From Parageobacillus thermantarcticus (GTDB lineage Bacteria; Bacillota; Bacilli; Bacillales; Anoxybacillaceae): a DNA stretch of 56,632 bases. The position numbers and the translations under genes are program-made. Location of the stretch: contig NZ_FOJS01000018.1 in the NCBI RefSeq assembly GCF_900111865.1, positions 1 through 56,632 of the forward strand. The letters run 5' to 3'. The notes under the pieces are model-generated. The model was given only the letters and a program-made list of their open reading frames with translations, did no database searches and was not told where the DNA came from. Shown here piece by piece: positions 47,233 to 55,442 of this stretch (the first letter of the stretch is position 1; each line of letters opens with the position of its first letter).

Positions 47233-48072
47233 ATGGAAGACACCATTTTATCAGTAGAAAAACTATCTTTCCGTTATCCAAATCAATCGGATTACGCGGT
47301 ACAAAACGTTACCTTTCAAGTGAAGCGCGGGGAATGGCTGGCGATTGTCGGGCATAACGGTTCGGGAAAGTCAACGATCGCCAAGTTGCTTATCGGGTTG
47401 TTAAGGCCGGAAAGCGGCGTCATTAAACTATTTCACACGGTTCTCGATGAACGGACGGTTTGGGAGATTCGCCGCCGCGTTGGCATGGTGTTTCAAAATC
47501 CCGATAACCAGTTTGTCGGAACGACGGTGGAAGATGACGTCGCTTTTGCTCTCGAAAACAACGGAATTCCTCGCGACGAAATGATAAAAAGAGTGCATGA
47601 AGCGCTTCGTCAAGTGCAGATGGAAGAGTTTTTGCATCATGAACCACATCACCTTTCCGGAGGTCAAAAACAGCGCGTTGCGATTGCAGGAATCCTTGCG
47701 TTGCGGCCCGATCTCATCATTTTAGATGAGGCAACATCGATGCTTGATCCAAAAGGAAGGCAGGAAGTATTAGATACGGTTCGTAATTTAAACAAAAAAC
47801 AACGGATCACCGTGTTATCCATCACCCATGATTTAGAGGAAGTCGCCAAAGCCGACCGCGTTATTGTCATGAATAAAGGAGAGATGATGGCAGAAGGAAC
47901 GCCGAAACAAATTTTTGCGCTAGGAACAAAGCTAGAACGGATTGGTTTAGATTTGCCGTTTGCGGTAAAAATAAGAGACCGGCTAAAGCAGCGCGGCATC
48001 CCGCTATCTTCAAGCTACGTTACGATAGAGGAGTTGGTGGAGGAATTATGGACATTATATTTGAAAAGGTAG
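47233..48072 (+). CDS. ecfA1: ECF transporter ATPase EcfA1
   Basis: This is one of two ATPases of the shared energizing module for vitamin and metal uptake. The 279 residues show Walker A GHNGSGKST at 40-48, signature LSGGQKQR and Walker B LIILDEAT. Start ATG 47233 follows GGGGAAGAAGG. Its end overlaps ecfA2 by 25 bases. Substrate-binding S components are not in the window, so the transported vitamins cannot be told. Confidence 0.95.
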   Translation: MEDTILSVEKLSFRYPNQSDYAVQNVTFQVKRGEWLAIVGHNGSGKSTIAKLLIGLLRPESGVIKLFHTVLDERTVWEIRRRVGMVFQNPDNQFVGTTVEDDVAFALENNGIPRDEMIKRVHEALRQVQMEEFLHHEPHHLSGGQKQRVAIAGILALRPDLIILDEATSMLDPKGRQEVLDTVRNLNKKQRITVLSITHDLEEVAKADRVIVMNKGEMMAEGTPKQIFALGTKLERIGLDLPFAVKIRDRLKQRGIPLSSSYVTIEELVEELWTLYLKR

Positions 48073-48923
48073 AACATGTATATAATGCCAACTCACCGTT
48101 TGCCCGCCGAGCGTTATACGACGTGGACATCATGATTGAAAGCGGCTCTTATGTGGCCGTTATTGGTCATACTGGCTCAGGGAAATCAACGTTGCTGCAG
48201 CATCTAAACGGGTTGCTTCAGCCGACGAGCGGAACCGTGACGGTAGGAAATCAAACGATTACAAATAAAAAACGCCAACGGGACTTAAAACCGCTCCGCA
48301 AAAAAGTTGGCATTGTCTTTCAATTTCCGGAACACCAACTGTTTGAGGAAACGGTGGAAAAAGATATATGTTTCGGGCCAATGAATTTCGGCGTTCCTGA
48401 GGAAGAAGCAAAAAAGAAGGCGAGGGAGCTGATGAAGCTAGTCGGGCTTCCGGAAGATGTGTTAGCCAAGTCGCCGTTTGATTTAAGCGGCGGGCAAATG
48501 CGCCGCGTTGCGATTGCCGGAGTGCTTGCGATGGAACCAGATGTGATTGTGTTAGATGAACCGACGGCCGGCTTAGACCCACGCGGGCGCAAAGAAATTA
48601 TGGAAATGTTTTACCGCCTTCATCAAGAAAAACAGCTGACGACCGTGTTAGTGACCCATAGCATGGAAGACGCTGCCGCGTATGCCGATTATATGATCGT
48701 CATGCATAAAGGGACCGTATGGAAAACGGGAACGCCACAGCAAATTTTTCAAGATAGCGATGCTTTGGCGGAAATTGGGCTCAATGTACCGGAGACAGTG
48801 CGTCTAAAAAAAGAATTGGAGAAAAAGTTAGGGATTACCGTGCCGTCTCCATGTTTGACGATCGAAGAAACCGTAGACGCTATTCAAAAATTGTTTTCCA
48901 AGGTGAATGCTCATGATGAATAG
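48048..48923 (+). CDS. ecfA2: ECF transporter ATPase EcfA2
   Basis: The second ATPase of the ECF module pairs with EcfA1. The 291 residues have Walker A GHTGSGKST, signature LSGGQMRR and Walker B VIVLDEPT. The start ATG 48048 lies within ecfA1 with GGTGGAGGAATT upstream. The stop overlaps the ecfT start, so all three module genes are translationally linked. Confidence 0.95.
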   Translation: MDIIFEKVEHVYNANSPFARRALYDVDIMIESGSYVAVIGHTGSGKSTLLQHLNGLLQPTSGTVTVGNQTITNKKRQRDLKPLRKKVGIVFQFPEHQLFEETVEKDICFGPMNFGVPEEEAKKKARELMKLVGLPEDVLAKSPFDLSGGQMRRVAIAGVLAMEPDVIVLDEPTAGLDPRGRKEIMEMFYRLHQEKQLTTVLVTHSMEDAAAYADYMIVMHKGTVWKTGTPQQIFQDSDALAEIGLNVPETVRLKKELEKKLGITVPSPCLTIEETVDAIQKLFSKVNAHDE

Positions 48924-49710
48924 CATGATTATCGGCAAATATGTACCCGGCGATTCCGTCATTCACCGCATGGACCCGCGTGCGAAGCTACTTGTCATCT
49001 TTATATACGTATTTATTGTTTTTCTGGCGAACAACAGCGCCACTTATGCCATTTTATCGGTATTTACGTTTAGTCTTGTAGTGTTATCGCGCATCCCGCT
49101 TTCTTTTGTGTTAAAAGGGTTAAAACCGGTTATATGGATTGTCGCGATCACTTTCTTATTGCATGTCTTCATGACAAAAGAAGGAGATGTGCTGTACCAG
49201 ATCGGCTCATTTTCCATTTATGAAGGCGGTGTCAAACAAGGAGTTTTTATTTCCCTTCGCTTTCTTCTGCTCATTATGATCACGACATTATTAACGTTGA
49301 CGACGACGCCGATTGAAGTAACGGACGGTGTGGAAAGTTTGCTTGGACCGTTGAAAAAAGTCCATGTTCCCGTTCACGAACTGGCATTGATGATGTCTAT
49401 TTCCCTTCGTTTTATTCCGACGTTAATGGAAGAGACGGAAAAAATTATCAAGGCGCAAACCGCTCGCGGCGTCGACTTTACAGGGGGACCGTTTTCCGAG
49501 CGGATCAAGGCGATCGTCTCCTTGCTCGTTCCATTGTTTATCAGTTCGTTTAAACGTGCCGAAGAATTGGCGACAGCGATGGAAGCGCGCGGTTATCGCG
49601 GCGGCGAAGGAAGAACGAAATTTCGCCAGCTTGTATGGAAATGGACGGATACCGCGTTTTTAGCGGCGGTATTAGTATTAGCGGTTGTTTTGTTTGCACT
49701 ACGTTCATAA
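48913..49710 (+). CDS. ecfT: ECF transporter transmembrane protein EcfT
   Basis: EcfT is the membrane scaffold joining the ATPases to interchangeable S components. The 265 residues contain about five membrane helices and the two coupling motifs Ala-Arg-Gly (in QTARGVDF and MEARGYRG) that grip EcfA1 and EcfA2. Three in-frame ATG codons stand at 48907, 48913 and 48916; 48913 is best spaced from AAGGTG and gives the family N-terminus [13 protein letters not shown]. Confidence 0.94.
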   Translation: MMNSMIIGKYVPGDSVIHRMDPRAKLLVIFIYVFIVFLANNSATYAILSVFTFSLVVLSRIPLSFVLKGLKPVIWIVAITFLLHVFMTKEGDVLYQIGSFSIYEGGVKQGVFISLRFLLLIMITTLLTLTTTPIEVTDGVESLLGPLKKVHVPVHELALMMSISLRFIPTLMEETEKIIKAQTARGVDFTGGPFSERIKAIVSLLVPLFISSFKRAEELATAMEARGYRGGEGRTKFRQLVWKWTDTAFLAAVLVLAVVLFALRS

Positions 49711-49724
49711 CAGGGAGGGGGAAA

Positions 49725-50471
49725 ATGAGCAAACGGATTAAATGCACGCTTTCTTATGACGGTACCCATTTTTTCGGTTACCAAATTCAGCCCGGTAAGC
49801 GAACGGTGCAAGGCGAGCTGGAACGAGCGCTACAACAAATCCATAAGGGGGAAGCGATTCGCGTTACCGCTTCGGGAAGAACGGATGCGGGCGTTCATGC
49901 ATACGGACAGGTGATTCATTTCGATACACCTTTATCGCTTTCCCCGGATCAATGGAAAAAAGCGTTAAACGCCTTGCTGCCTGACGATATCGTCATTAAA
50001 GATGCACAAGAAGCTACCCCTTCGTTTCATGCGCGTTTTAGCGCCAAGGCGAAAGAATATCGCTATAAAGTGCGCATTGCCCAAGAACGCGACGTATTTT
50101 TGCGCAATTATTGCTATTATTTTCCTCACCCGCTGGATATGGAGGCGATGCGACGCGCGTTGCGGCTCATCGAAGGGACACATGATTTTACGAGTTTTTG
50201 TTCGGCAAAGACGAATGTCGATGACCGCGTGCGTACGATTTATACAGCGGATATGGCGGTGCGTGATGATTTGTTGGAATTTCGCTTTATTGGCAACGGA
50301 TTTTTATACAATATGGTGAGGATTATCGTCGGAACGATTTTGGAAGTCGGACAAGGGAAGCGGAGCGTAGACAGCATCTCGAGCGCTTTGGCGGCAAAAG
50401 ACCGACGGCTTGCCGGGAAAACGGCTCCGCCTCAAGGATTGTATTTGTGGAAAGTATATTATGACAACTAA
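49725..50471 (+). CDS. truA: tRNA pseudouridine(38-40) synthase TruA
   Basis: TruA isomerizes uridines 38-40 in the anticodon stem-loop of many tRNAs. The 248 residues include the catalytic aspartate in [11 protein letters not shown] near residue 53 and the conserved FTSFCSA and NGFLYNMVR blocks. The frame opens at 49635 inside ecfT, but ATG 49725 follows CAGGGAGGGGG and gives the family start. It sits 15 bases after ecfT. Confidence 0.96.
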   Translation: MSKRIKCTLSYDGTHFFGYQIQPGKRTVQGELERALQQIHKGEAIRVTASGRTDAGVHAYGQVIHFDTPLSLSPDQWKKALNALLPDDIVIKDAQEATPSFHARFSAKAKEYRYKVRIAQERDVFLRNYCYYFPHPLDMEAMRRALRLIEGTHDFTSFCSAKTNVDDRVRTIYTADMAVRDDLLEFRFIGNGFLYNMVRIIVGTILEVGQGKRSVDSISSALAAKDRRLAGKTAPPQGLYLWKVYYDN

Positions 50472-50489
50472 TCCCGGTGTAACATTTTC

Positions 50490-50518
50490 TTGACATTAAT
50501 ATGTTGAAGAGATATTAT
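50490..50518 (+). promoter_or_regulatory. Promoter of rplM-rpsI
   Basis: TTGACA (50490-50495) and TATTAT (50513-50518) with a 17-bp spacer give a strong SigA-type promoter starting the L13 leader. Confidence 0.87.
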
Positions 50519-50529
50519 ATCATATGGTA

Positions 50530-50600
50530 TGTATTTTTCCACGATTAGCCCCGGAAAAATCATCGTGTTGAGATAAATGAGTATGTCACTTTGTTTATTT
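50530..50600 (+). promoter_or_regulatory. L13 leader with H-type pseudoknot
   Basis: ATTTTTCC (50533-50540) pairs with GGAAAAAT (50553-50560); the loop bases ACGAT (50541-50545) can pair with ATCGT (50562-50566), forming a classic pseudoknot. Position and form match the L13 leader family known upstream of rplM-rpsI in Bacilli, where L13 or S9 is thought to control expression. A T-rich stretch follows before the ribosome site GGAGGGAC. Confidence 0.7.
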
Positions 50601-50622
50601 TTTATTTATAGGAGGGACATTT

Positions 50623-51060
50623 ATGCGCACAACTTACATGGCGAAGCCGAATGAAGTAGAACGTAAATGGTATGTTGTTGACGCTGCTGGCAAAACGTTA
50701 GGACGCCTTGCAAGCGAAGTAGCGGCCATTTTGCGCGGCAAGCATAAACCAACATTCACGCCACATGTGGATTGCGGCGATCATGTCATCATTATCAACG
50801 CTGAGAAAATCGAACTGACCGGAAAAAAACTGACAAAGAAACTATATTACCGTCATAGCTTGCATCCAGGCGGATTAAAAGTGAGAACGGCATTAGAAAT
50901 GCGCACAAATTATCCGGAACAAATGCTTGAAAGAGCAATACGCGGAATGCTTCCAAAAGGTCGTTTAGGTCGCCAAATGTTTAAAAAATTGCACGTATAC
51001 CGTGGAAGCGAACATCCACATCAAGCACAAAAACCAGAAGTTTATGAACTTCGCGGATAA
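50623..51060 (+). CDS. rplM: Ribosomal protein uL13
   Basis: L13 is one of the first proteins to bind 23S rRNA. The 145 residues contain [17 protein letters not shown] at the start and the [16 protein letters not shown] block. ATG 50623 follows GGAGGGACATTT and gives the same N-terminus as in B. subtilis (MRTT-Y-MA); a second ATG at 50638 is possible. It is co-transcribed with rpsI. Confidence 0.97.
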   Translation: MRTTYMAKPNEVERKWYVVDAAGKTLGRLASEVAAILRGKHKPTFTPHVDCGDHVIIINAEKIELTGKKLTKKLYYRHSLHPGGLKVRTALEMRTNYPEQMLERAIRGMLPKGRLGRQMFKKLHVYRGSEHPHQAQKPEVYELRG

Positions 51061-51082
51061 TTGATAGAAGGAGGGCATTATT

Positions 51083-51475
51083 TTGGCACAAGTACAATAT
51101 TATGGCACAGGTCGTCGTAAAACCTCTGTCGCGCGTGTACGTTTAGTTCCTGGTGACGGACGCATTGTGATTAACAATCGCGACATTCGCGACTATATTC
51201 CGTCGGAAGCGTTGATCGAGATTGTAAAACAACCGTTAGTATTAACGGAAACGTTGGGGAATTACGATGTGTTAGTGAACGTCAAAGGCGGCGGATTTTC
51301 CGGCCAAGCAGGCGCGATTCGCCACGGGATTGCTCGCGCGTTATTGCAAGTAGATCCAGATTATCGTCCAATATTGAAACGCGCAGGTTTATTAACGCGC
51401 GATGCTCGTGTGAAAGAGCGCAAAAAATATGGTCTCAAAGGTGCTCGCCGCGCGCCGCAATTCTCGAAACGTTAA
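51083..51475 (+). CDS. rpsI: Ribosomal protein uS9
   Basis: S9 has a C-terminal tail that touches the anticodon loop of P-site tRNA, seen here as the basic end [10 protein letters not shown]. The 130 residues begin with the block [15 protein letters not shown]. Translation starts at TTG 51083 after GAAGGAGGG. A strong terminator follows and ends the rplM-rpsI operon. Confidence 0.97.
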   Translation: MAQVQYYGTGRRKTSVARVRLVPGDGRIVINNRDIRDYIPSEALIEIVKQPLVLTETLGNYDVLVNVKGGGFSGQAGAIRHGIARALLQVDPDYRPILKRAGLLTRDARVKERKKYGLKGARRAPQFSKR

Positions 51476-51490
51476 TCGTATTTTTCCACA

Positions 51491-51521
51491 AATCCCAGCC
51501 GATATCGGCTGGGATTTTTTC
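51491..51521 (+). terminator. Terminator after rpsI
   Basis: A perfect 11-bp stem (51491-51501/51506-51516) with an ATAT loop is followed by a T run of at least six. Strong intrinsic terminator. Confidence 0.93.
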
Positions 51522-51527
51522 TTTTTC

Positions 51528-51581
51528 TTTCACGCATGTTTAGGATGAATCGTTAAAAACTACATCCTAAGGAGCGTGAAA
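51528..51581 (+). promoter_or_regulatory. Long hairpin burying the ybaK ribosome site
   Basis: TTTCACGC (51528-51535) pairs with GCGTGAAA (51574-51581), and TTAGGATG (51540-51547) with CATCCTAA (51563-51570), giving 16 base pairs around a small internal loop. The ribosome site AAGGAG (51569-51574) lies in the 3' strand, 13 bases before the ybaK ATG. If transcribed whole, it should block ybaK translation. Confidence 0.6.
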
Positions 51582-51585
51582 GAAC

Positions 51586-52026
51586 ATGAATGTCATTACT
51601 TCATTTAAAGAAAAGAAACGGGAAAAACAGATGTTGTATGAACGAAAAATGTTGCGTGAGCTGTCCTTTGAAAAGCTGAAAACGCAGGCAATAGAGCATT
51701 TTAGTCCGCTTTATCGCATATACCGCGCATTCTCCTCCGTCATTGAAGAAGGATGCATTGATATCGCGATCGAAGCATATTTGCTTGGGGCCAACTACAG
51801 CCGGTTTGGCTATTACGGAGAACCGGCGGAAAGCGTAAAACGGCGATGCGTCCAAGAAGAAAAATACTTAATTGACGCATTATTTGATTTTCTTTGTTTT
51901 TGGGAAAACTTCGATGACCGATTGGCAAATGAGTCGCTTTATTTGGCGTGTGAACACTATATTGCTTATTGGTGGATGGAAGGGTTTGAAAAAGGAAAAA
52001 AGCGGCGCCGCCTTAAACTTCATTGA
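51586..52026 (+). CDS. ybaK: Protein of unknown function, YbaK type (DUF2521)
   Basis: The 146-residue protein resembles B. subtilis YbaK, a family without known function. It is rich in charged and aromatic residues, mostly predicted helical, with no signal peptide or membrane segment. The C-terminal end is very basic (KGKKRRRLK). It always sits between rpsI and cwlD. Start ATG 51586 follows AAGGAGCGTGAAAGAAC. Its ribosome site is inside a long hairpin, pointing to conditional translation. Do not confuse it with the unrelated E. coli YbaK. Confidence 0.75.
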   Translation: MNVITSFKEKKREKQMLYERKMLRELSFEKLKTQAIEHFSPLYRIYRAFSSVIEEGCIDIAIEAYLLGANYSRFGYYGEPAESVKRRCVQEEKYLIDALFDFLCFWENFDDRLANESLYLACEHYIAYWWMEGFEKGKKRRRLKLH

Positions 52027-52091
52027 AAAAGTTCTAATTTTGCCTCTTGTCCCATATAAGATAGAGAAGGGGAAACGCAGGAGGAGAAGCA

Positions 52092-52799
52092 ATGAAAGCA
52101 AAATGGTTGGGCGCTCTCATTAGTTCCATTATTGTCGTTGTGATTTTCCAATATATTTTTGCAAATATGACTTCAACGAAATCGTGGAACCTCCCTCTTT
52201 CTGGAAGGATCATCGTTTTAGATCCCGGTCATGGCGGGCCGGACGGAGGAGCTGTCGGCGGTGACGTATTGGAAAAAGAGATTGCCTTGAAAGTGGCAGC
52301 CAAACTGCGTGACTACTTACAGCAGCAAGGTGCGCTCGTATTGATGACGAGGGAAATGGACAGCGACCTTGCCGATAAAGACACACGCGGCTATAGCCGT
52401 CGAAAAGTGGAAGATTTACGAAGACGTGTTGCGTTAATTAATGAATCAGAGGCAGATTTATTTATTAGCATCCACCTTAATGCTATTCCTTCCCCACGTT
52501 GGCGTGGAGCGCAAACGTTTTATTACGGTTCGCTTGTAGAAAATGAGCGCCTTGCGAAGTTTATTCAAGCGGAACTGCGACGCAATTTGGAAAACACGAA
52601 TCGTGTTGCAAAAAGGATTGATACAGTTTATTTGCTGAAGTATGCGAAAAAGCCAGGTGCGCTTGTCGAAGTTGGTTTTCTGTCTAATCCGGAAGAAAGG
52701 AAGCTGTTAGCTTCTGATCGTTACCAAACGAAACTGGCCGCATCGGTATACAAAGGCGTATTGCGATATTTTTCCAATGAAAAAAATCCTCCTGAATAA
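52092..52799 (+). CDS. cwlD: Spore cortex N-acetylmuramoyl-L-alanine amidase CwlD
   Basis: CwlD cuts the peptide side chain from muramic acid so that PdaA can form muramic-delta-lactam, the mark recognised by germination lytic enzymes. The 235 residues start with a signal or anchor helix (about 7-25), then an Amidase_3 domain with zinc ligands His47 in LDPGHGG, a Glu near 62 in LEKEIAL and the His in SIHLNAI; EVGFLSN holds the catalytic Glu. Start ATG 52092 follows GGAGGAGAAGC. It is expressed during sporulation in B. subtilis. The terminator overlaps its stop. Confidence 0.94.
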   Translation: MKAKWLGALISSIIVVVIFQYIFANMTSTKSWNLPLSGRIIVLDPGHGGPDGGAVGGDVLEKEIALKVAAKLRDYLQQQGALVLMTREMDSDLADKDTRGYSRRKVEDLRRRVALINESEADLFISIHLNAIPSPRWRGAQTFYYGSLVENERLAKFIQAELRRNLENTNRVAKRIDTVYLLKYAKKPGALVEVGFLSNPEERKLLASDRYQTKLAASVYKGVLRYFSNEKNPPE

Positions 52800-52818
52800 G
52801 GTGGATTTCCTTTTTTTT
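52784..52818 (+). terminator. Terminator overlapping the cwlD stop
   Basis: AAATCC (52784-52789) pairs with GGATTT (52803-52808), and CCT with AGG inside (one U-U mismatch), followed by CC and eight T. The stem spans the cwlD stop codon. Confidence 0.75.
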
Positions 52819-52845
52819 ACATAATAGATATACCATGATTATATG

Positions 52846-52854
52846 TGATATAGT
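52846..52854 (+). promoter_or_regulatory. Possible extended -10 promoter of salA
   Basis: TGATATAGT at 52846-52854 is a good extended -10 element 47 bases before salA. No convincing -35 is found at 17 bp, so support is moderate. Confidence 0.45.
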
Positions 52855-52900
52855 AAAAATATCAAACGCAATATACATACATAAGGATTGGTGATGATCA

Positions 52901-53917
52901 ATGCTAACTGAAAACGATGTTAGAAGATTGCTGGAAAATATGAAAGATCCATTTTTAAACAAAACGTTCAAAGAAACGAATGCGATTCAAGAAATTAAAA
53001 TTAAAGAAGATAAAAAGCACGTTAGCGTCAAAATCGCATTGGCGAAAACGGGAACGGCCGAGCAGCTTCGCGTCCAAACAACGGTTGTTCAACTATTGAA
53101 AGATGCGGGCGCAGCTTCAGTCGGTTTGCGATTTGCGCAGCTTCCTGAAGAAGTAGTGGCAAAATATGAAGGAGAAAAGGCAAAAACGACGTACATTGCG
53201 ATTGCCAGCGGAAAAGGCGGCGTCGGAAAATCGACGATTTCCGTGAATCTTGCCGTTTCTCTCGCCCGGCTTGGAAAAAAAGTAGGACTTATTGATGCCG
53301 ATATTTATGGATTTAGCGTTCCCGATATGATGGGCATTGTCGAGCGGCCAAGCGTGCGCGGCGAAAAAATTATTCCGGTTGAGCGGTTTGGCGTAAAAGT
53401 CATTTCGATGGGCTTTTTCGTCGAAGATAATGCCCCTGTCATTTGGCGCGGTCCAATGTTAGGGAGAATGTTAAACAACTTTTTCAAAGAAGTTGAATGG
53501 GGCGACTTAGATTACTTATTATTAGATTTGCCTCCGGGAACGGGCGACGTTGCGCTCGATGTGCATACAATGTTGCCGTCGTGCAAAGAAATCATTGTTA
53601 CAACCCCGCATCCGACGGCGGCGTTTGTCGCGGCTCGCGCTGGGGCGATGGCGCTTCGTACGGAGCATGAAATCATTGGCGTCATTGAAAATATGTCGTA
53701 TTTTGAAAGCAAAAAAACAGGAGAAAGAGAATACGTTTTCGGTAAAGGCGGCGGTGAAAAGCTTGCTAAAGAATTGCAAACAGAGCTTTTAGGACAGCTG
53801 CCGCTTCAACAGCCGGATTGGGATGATAACGATTTCGCCCCATCTGTTTATGCGGAAGACCATCCGATTGGCAAAATATATATGGACATTGCGCGGAAAA
53901 TTATCGAGAAGTGCTAA
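52901..53917 (+). CDS. salA: Mrp/ApbC family P-loop ATPase SalA
   Basis: The 338-residue protein has an N-terminal MIP18-type domain (about 1-85) and a MinD/Mrp-like ATPase domain with the deviant Walker A GKGGVGKST near 104-112 and DLPPGTGD, where relatives bind or carry Fe-S clusters. In B. subtilis SalA activates protease genes by repressing scoC. Both roles are possible; the sequence alone does not decide. Start ATG 52901 follows GGTGATGATC. It is flanked by terminators on both sides, so it is likely a single-gene transcript. Confidence 0.93.
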   Translation: MLTENDVRRLLENMKDPFLNKTFKETNAIQEIKIKEDKKHVSVKIALAKTGTAEQLRVQTTVVQLLKDAGAASVGLRFAQLPEEVVAKYEGEKAKTTYIAIASGKGGVGKSTISVNLAVSLARLGKKVGLIDADIYGFSVPDMMGIVERPSVRGEKIIPVERFGVKVISMGFFVEDNAPVIWRGPMLGRMLNNFFKEVEWGDLDYLLLDLPPGTGDVALDVHTMLPSCKEIIVTTPHPTAAFVAARAGAMALRTEHEIIGVIENMSYFESKKTGEREYVFGKGGGEKLAKELQTELLGQLPLQQPDWDDNDFAPSVYAEDHPIGKIYMDIARKIIEKC

Positions 53918-53922
53918 GGAAG

Positions 53923-53955
53923 AAGGAGCACACCTCGCAGGAGGTGGCTCCTTTT
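53923..53955 (+). terminator. Terminator between salA and gerD
   Basis: AAGGAGC/GCTCCTT and CACCTC/GAGGTG with one bulged A and a GCAG loop form a 13-bp stem followed by TTTTT. It lies between converging genes and may also serve gerD on the minus strand. Confidence 0.88.
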
Positions 53956-53963
53956 TCATTTTC

Positions 53964-54575
53964 TCATTGCTCTTGCTGATTGCCGCTCATTTCTTCTTGT
54001 TCTTCGCCTTCATTTTGCTTTTTGGTTGCCTGTTGTATGTTTCCAGCAGATTTTACTAATATATCTTGAATTTTTGCCTGAAATAAAGGGCTATTCAACG
54101 TTTCGGTGATGACTTGTTGAAGATGCTGGCGAAATTGTTTGCTTTTAAGAACGTCCACCATTGTTTTTTCCATTTCTGGATTTTTTAAAATATCTATCAT
54201 CATCCCTTGATATTCAGGGTCTTTCATTAACGCTTTGATCGTTTTTTCTTGCTCTGTTTTCAAACTTTTGGCAAAACTTTCCGCAAACTTTGGATCTTGC
54301 ATCGCTTTTTCCCAAAATTTTATTCCTTTTTCCGATGTTAACACTTGCTGGAGTGTTTCTTTGACAACAGCTTGCTCGATCACTAATTGCTGTTTCACCT
54401 TTTCATCCGCCATAATTTCCTGAATCGCCTTTTTCCCCTCATCTGTTTTCAAAATATCTACGACCATTTTTTTCGTTTGGTCATAATCCGGGGGAGGCGG
54501 GCTAATGTCTTGAGGAGCACAAGAGCCAAGGATAAGAAAATAACCAAATAAGAGGAGCAATGCGTTTATTTTCAT
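53964..54575 (-). CDS. gerD: Spore germination lipoprotein GerD
   Basis: GerD is a lipoprotein of the spore inner membrane that clusters the germinant receptors. The N-terminal signal with lipobox Leu-Gly-Ser-Cys19 is clear, and the rest is a helix-rich region of about 180 residues with a Gln/Glu-rich tail. The 203 residues are near the family length. Start codon at 54575 is preceded on the minus strand by AAAGGAGC. A sigma-G promoter lies upstream, which fits forespore expression. It runs opposite to salA and kbaA, as in B. subtilis. Confidence 0.94.
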   Translation of the reverse strand: MKINALLLLFGYFLILGSCAPQDISPPPPDYDQTKKMVVDILKTDEGKKAIQEIMADEKVKQQLVIEQAVVKETLQQVLTSEKGIKFWEKAMQDPKFAESFAKSLKTEQEKTIKALMKDPEYQGMMIDILKNPEMEKTMVDVLKSKQFRQHLQQVITETLNSPLFQAKIQDILVKSAGNIQQATKKQNEGEEQEEMSGNQQEQ

Positions 54576-54615
54576 GTGTGAATAAGCTCCTTTCTGCCAA
54601 AATCCTTTATACCCT

Positions 54616-54645
54616 TAATATGAATTTTCGGTAAAAAAATATGCA
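54616..54645 (-). promoter_or_regulatory. Sigma-G promoter of gerD
   Basis: On the minus strand TGCATA (54645-54640) and CATATTA (54622-54616) are 17 bp apart, close to the sigma-G consensus (GYATA and CATAHTA types). The start of transcription would be about 35 bases before gerD. Confidence 0.7.
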
Positions 54646-54732
54646 TTCACCTTATTCCAAGCTGGCTTTTTTTTAAAGCGGTTGGTAAAATTTTAAACGA
54701 ATCATTTTGAAAAAACGATGGAGGATGAAGCT

Positions 54733-55338
54733 GTGAACAGCCGGAAGTGGGTGCGTTTATTTTTTACAACGTTAGCTATTGGCGGAATAACGACAGCAAT
54801 TATAGGAGTTATACTTAACTGGGGCGAATATGTGAAATTGTTTGCGCGACTGGACGTATTGGAAATCGCAGCGGTGTTAATGTGGCACATCGGTGTCGGC
54901 TTTATTTTTAGCGTGATTAGCCAAATGGGTTTTTTTGCTTATTTAACAGTTCATCGCTTTGGACTTGGAATGTTTCGGTCTGCTTCTCTTTGGAACTCGG
55001 TGCAAATGGTGCTCATTTTGTTTGTCCTTTTCGATTTAGTGTATTTCCGCTATCAAGTATTTGCCGTTAAAGGAGAGTCTATTATCGGCTACATACTAGT
55101 CGCTTTATTTATTTTGGTTGTTGGGCTTGCTGTTGCCTATGTAAAAAGCGTGCAAACAAATAAAGGAACGTTTATACCAGCGTTGTTTTTTATGGTCGTC
55201 GTAACGGTGATCGAATGGTTTCCAGCCTTGCGCATTAACGATAAAGATTGGCTTTATTTAATGCTATTTCCATTATTAGTTTGTAACGCTTATCAACTTC
55301 TTATACTGCATAAATTAACTGGTGTTGCAAAGTCATAA
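54733..55338 (+). CDS. kbaA: KinB signalling pathway activation protein KbaA
   Basis: KbaA is a membrane protein needed for KinB-dependent entry into sporulation in B. subtilis. The 201-residue protein has about six membrane helices and shares the conserved block SQMGFFAYLTVHRFGLGMF with B. subtilis KbaA. The open frame starts at 54718, but its ATG precedes GGAGGA (54720-54725); GTG 54733 is 7 bases after that site and matches the family start. A terminator follows. Confidence 0.92.
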   Translation: MNSRKWVRLFFTTLAIGGITTAIIGVILNWGEYVKLFARLDVLEIAAVLMWHIGVGFIFSVISQMGFFAYLTVHRFGLGMFRSASLWNSVQMVLILFVLFDLVYFRYQVFAVKGESIIGYILVALFILVVGLAVAYVKSVQTNKGTFIPALFFMVVVTVIEWFPALRINDKDWLYLMLFPLLVCNAYQLLILHKLTGVAKS

Positions 55339-55340
55339 TC

Positions 55341-55368
55341 GGGAGGATGCTCCTCCCTTTCTTTTTTT
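55341..55368 (+). terminator. Terminator after kbaA
   Basis: GGGAGGA (55341-55347) pairs with TCCTCCC (55351-55357) with a tight three-base loop, followed by TTTCTTTTTTT. It starts two bases after the kbaA stop. Confidence 0.8.
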
Positions 55369-55442
55369 GCTTAAAAGATAAGATAGCTTCTTTTTTTGGA
55401 AACAAAAGGGATTTTGTGTTGTGTATTGAGAATTCATTTGTC

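Noticed and set aside
47121-47357. 78-codon open frame across the rplQ terminator into ecfA1
   Set aside because: It reads through a terminator hairpin and overlaps ecfA1 in another frame; no ribosome site.
51545-51569. TGAATC and CATCCTA as a sigma-G promoter for ybaK
   Set aside because: Spacing is only 12 bp, far too short, and both elements belong to the hairpin there.
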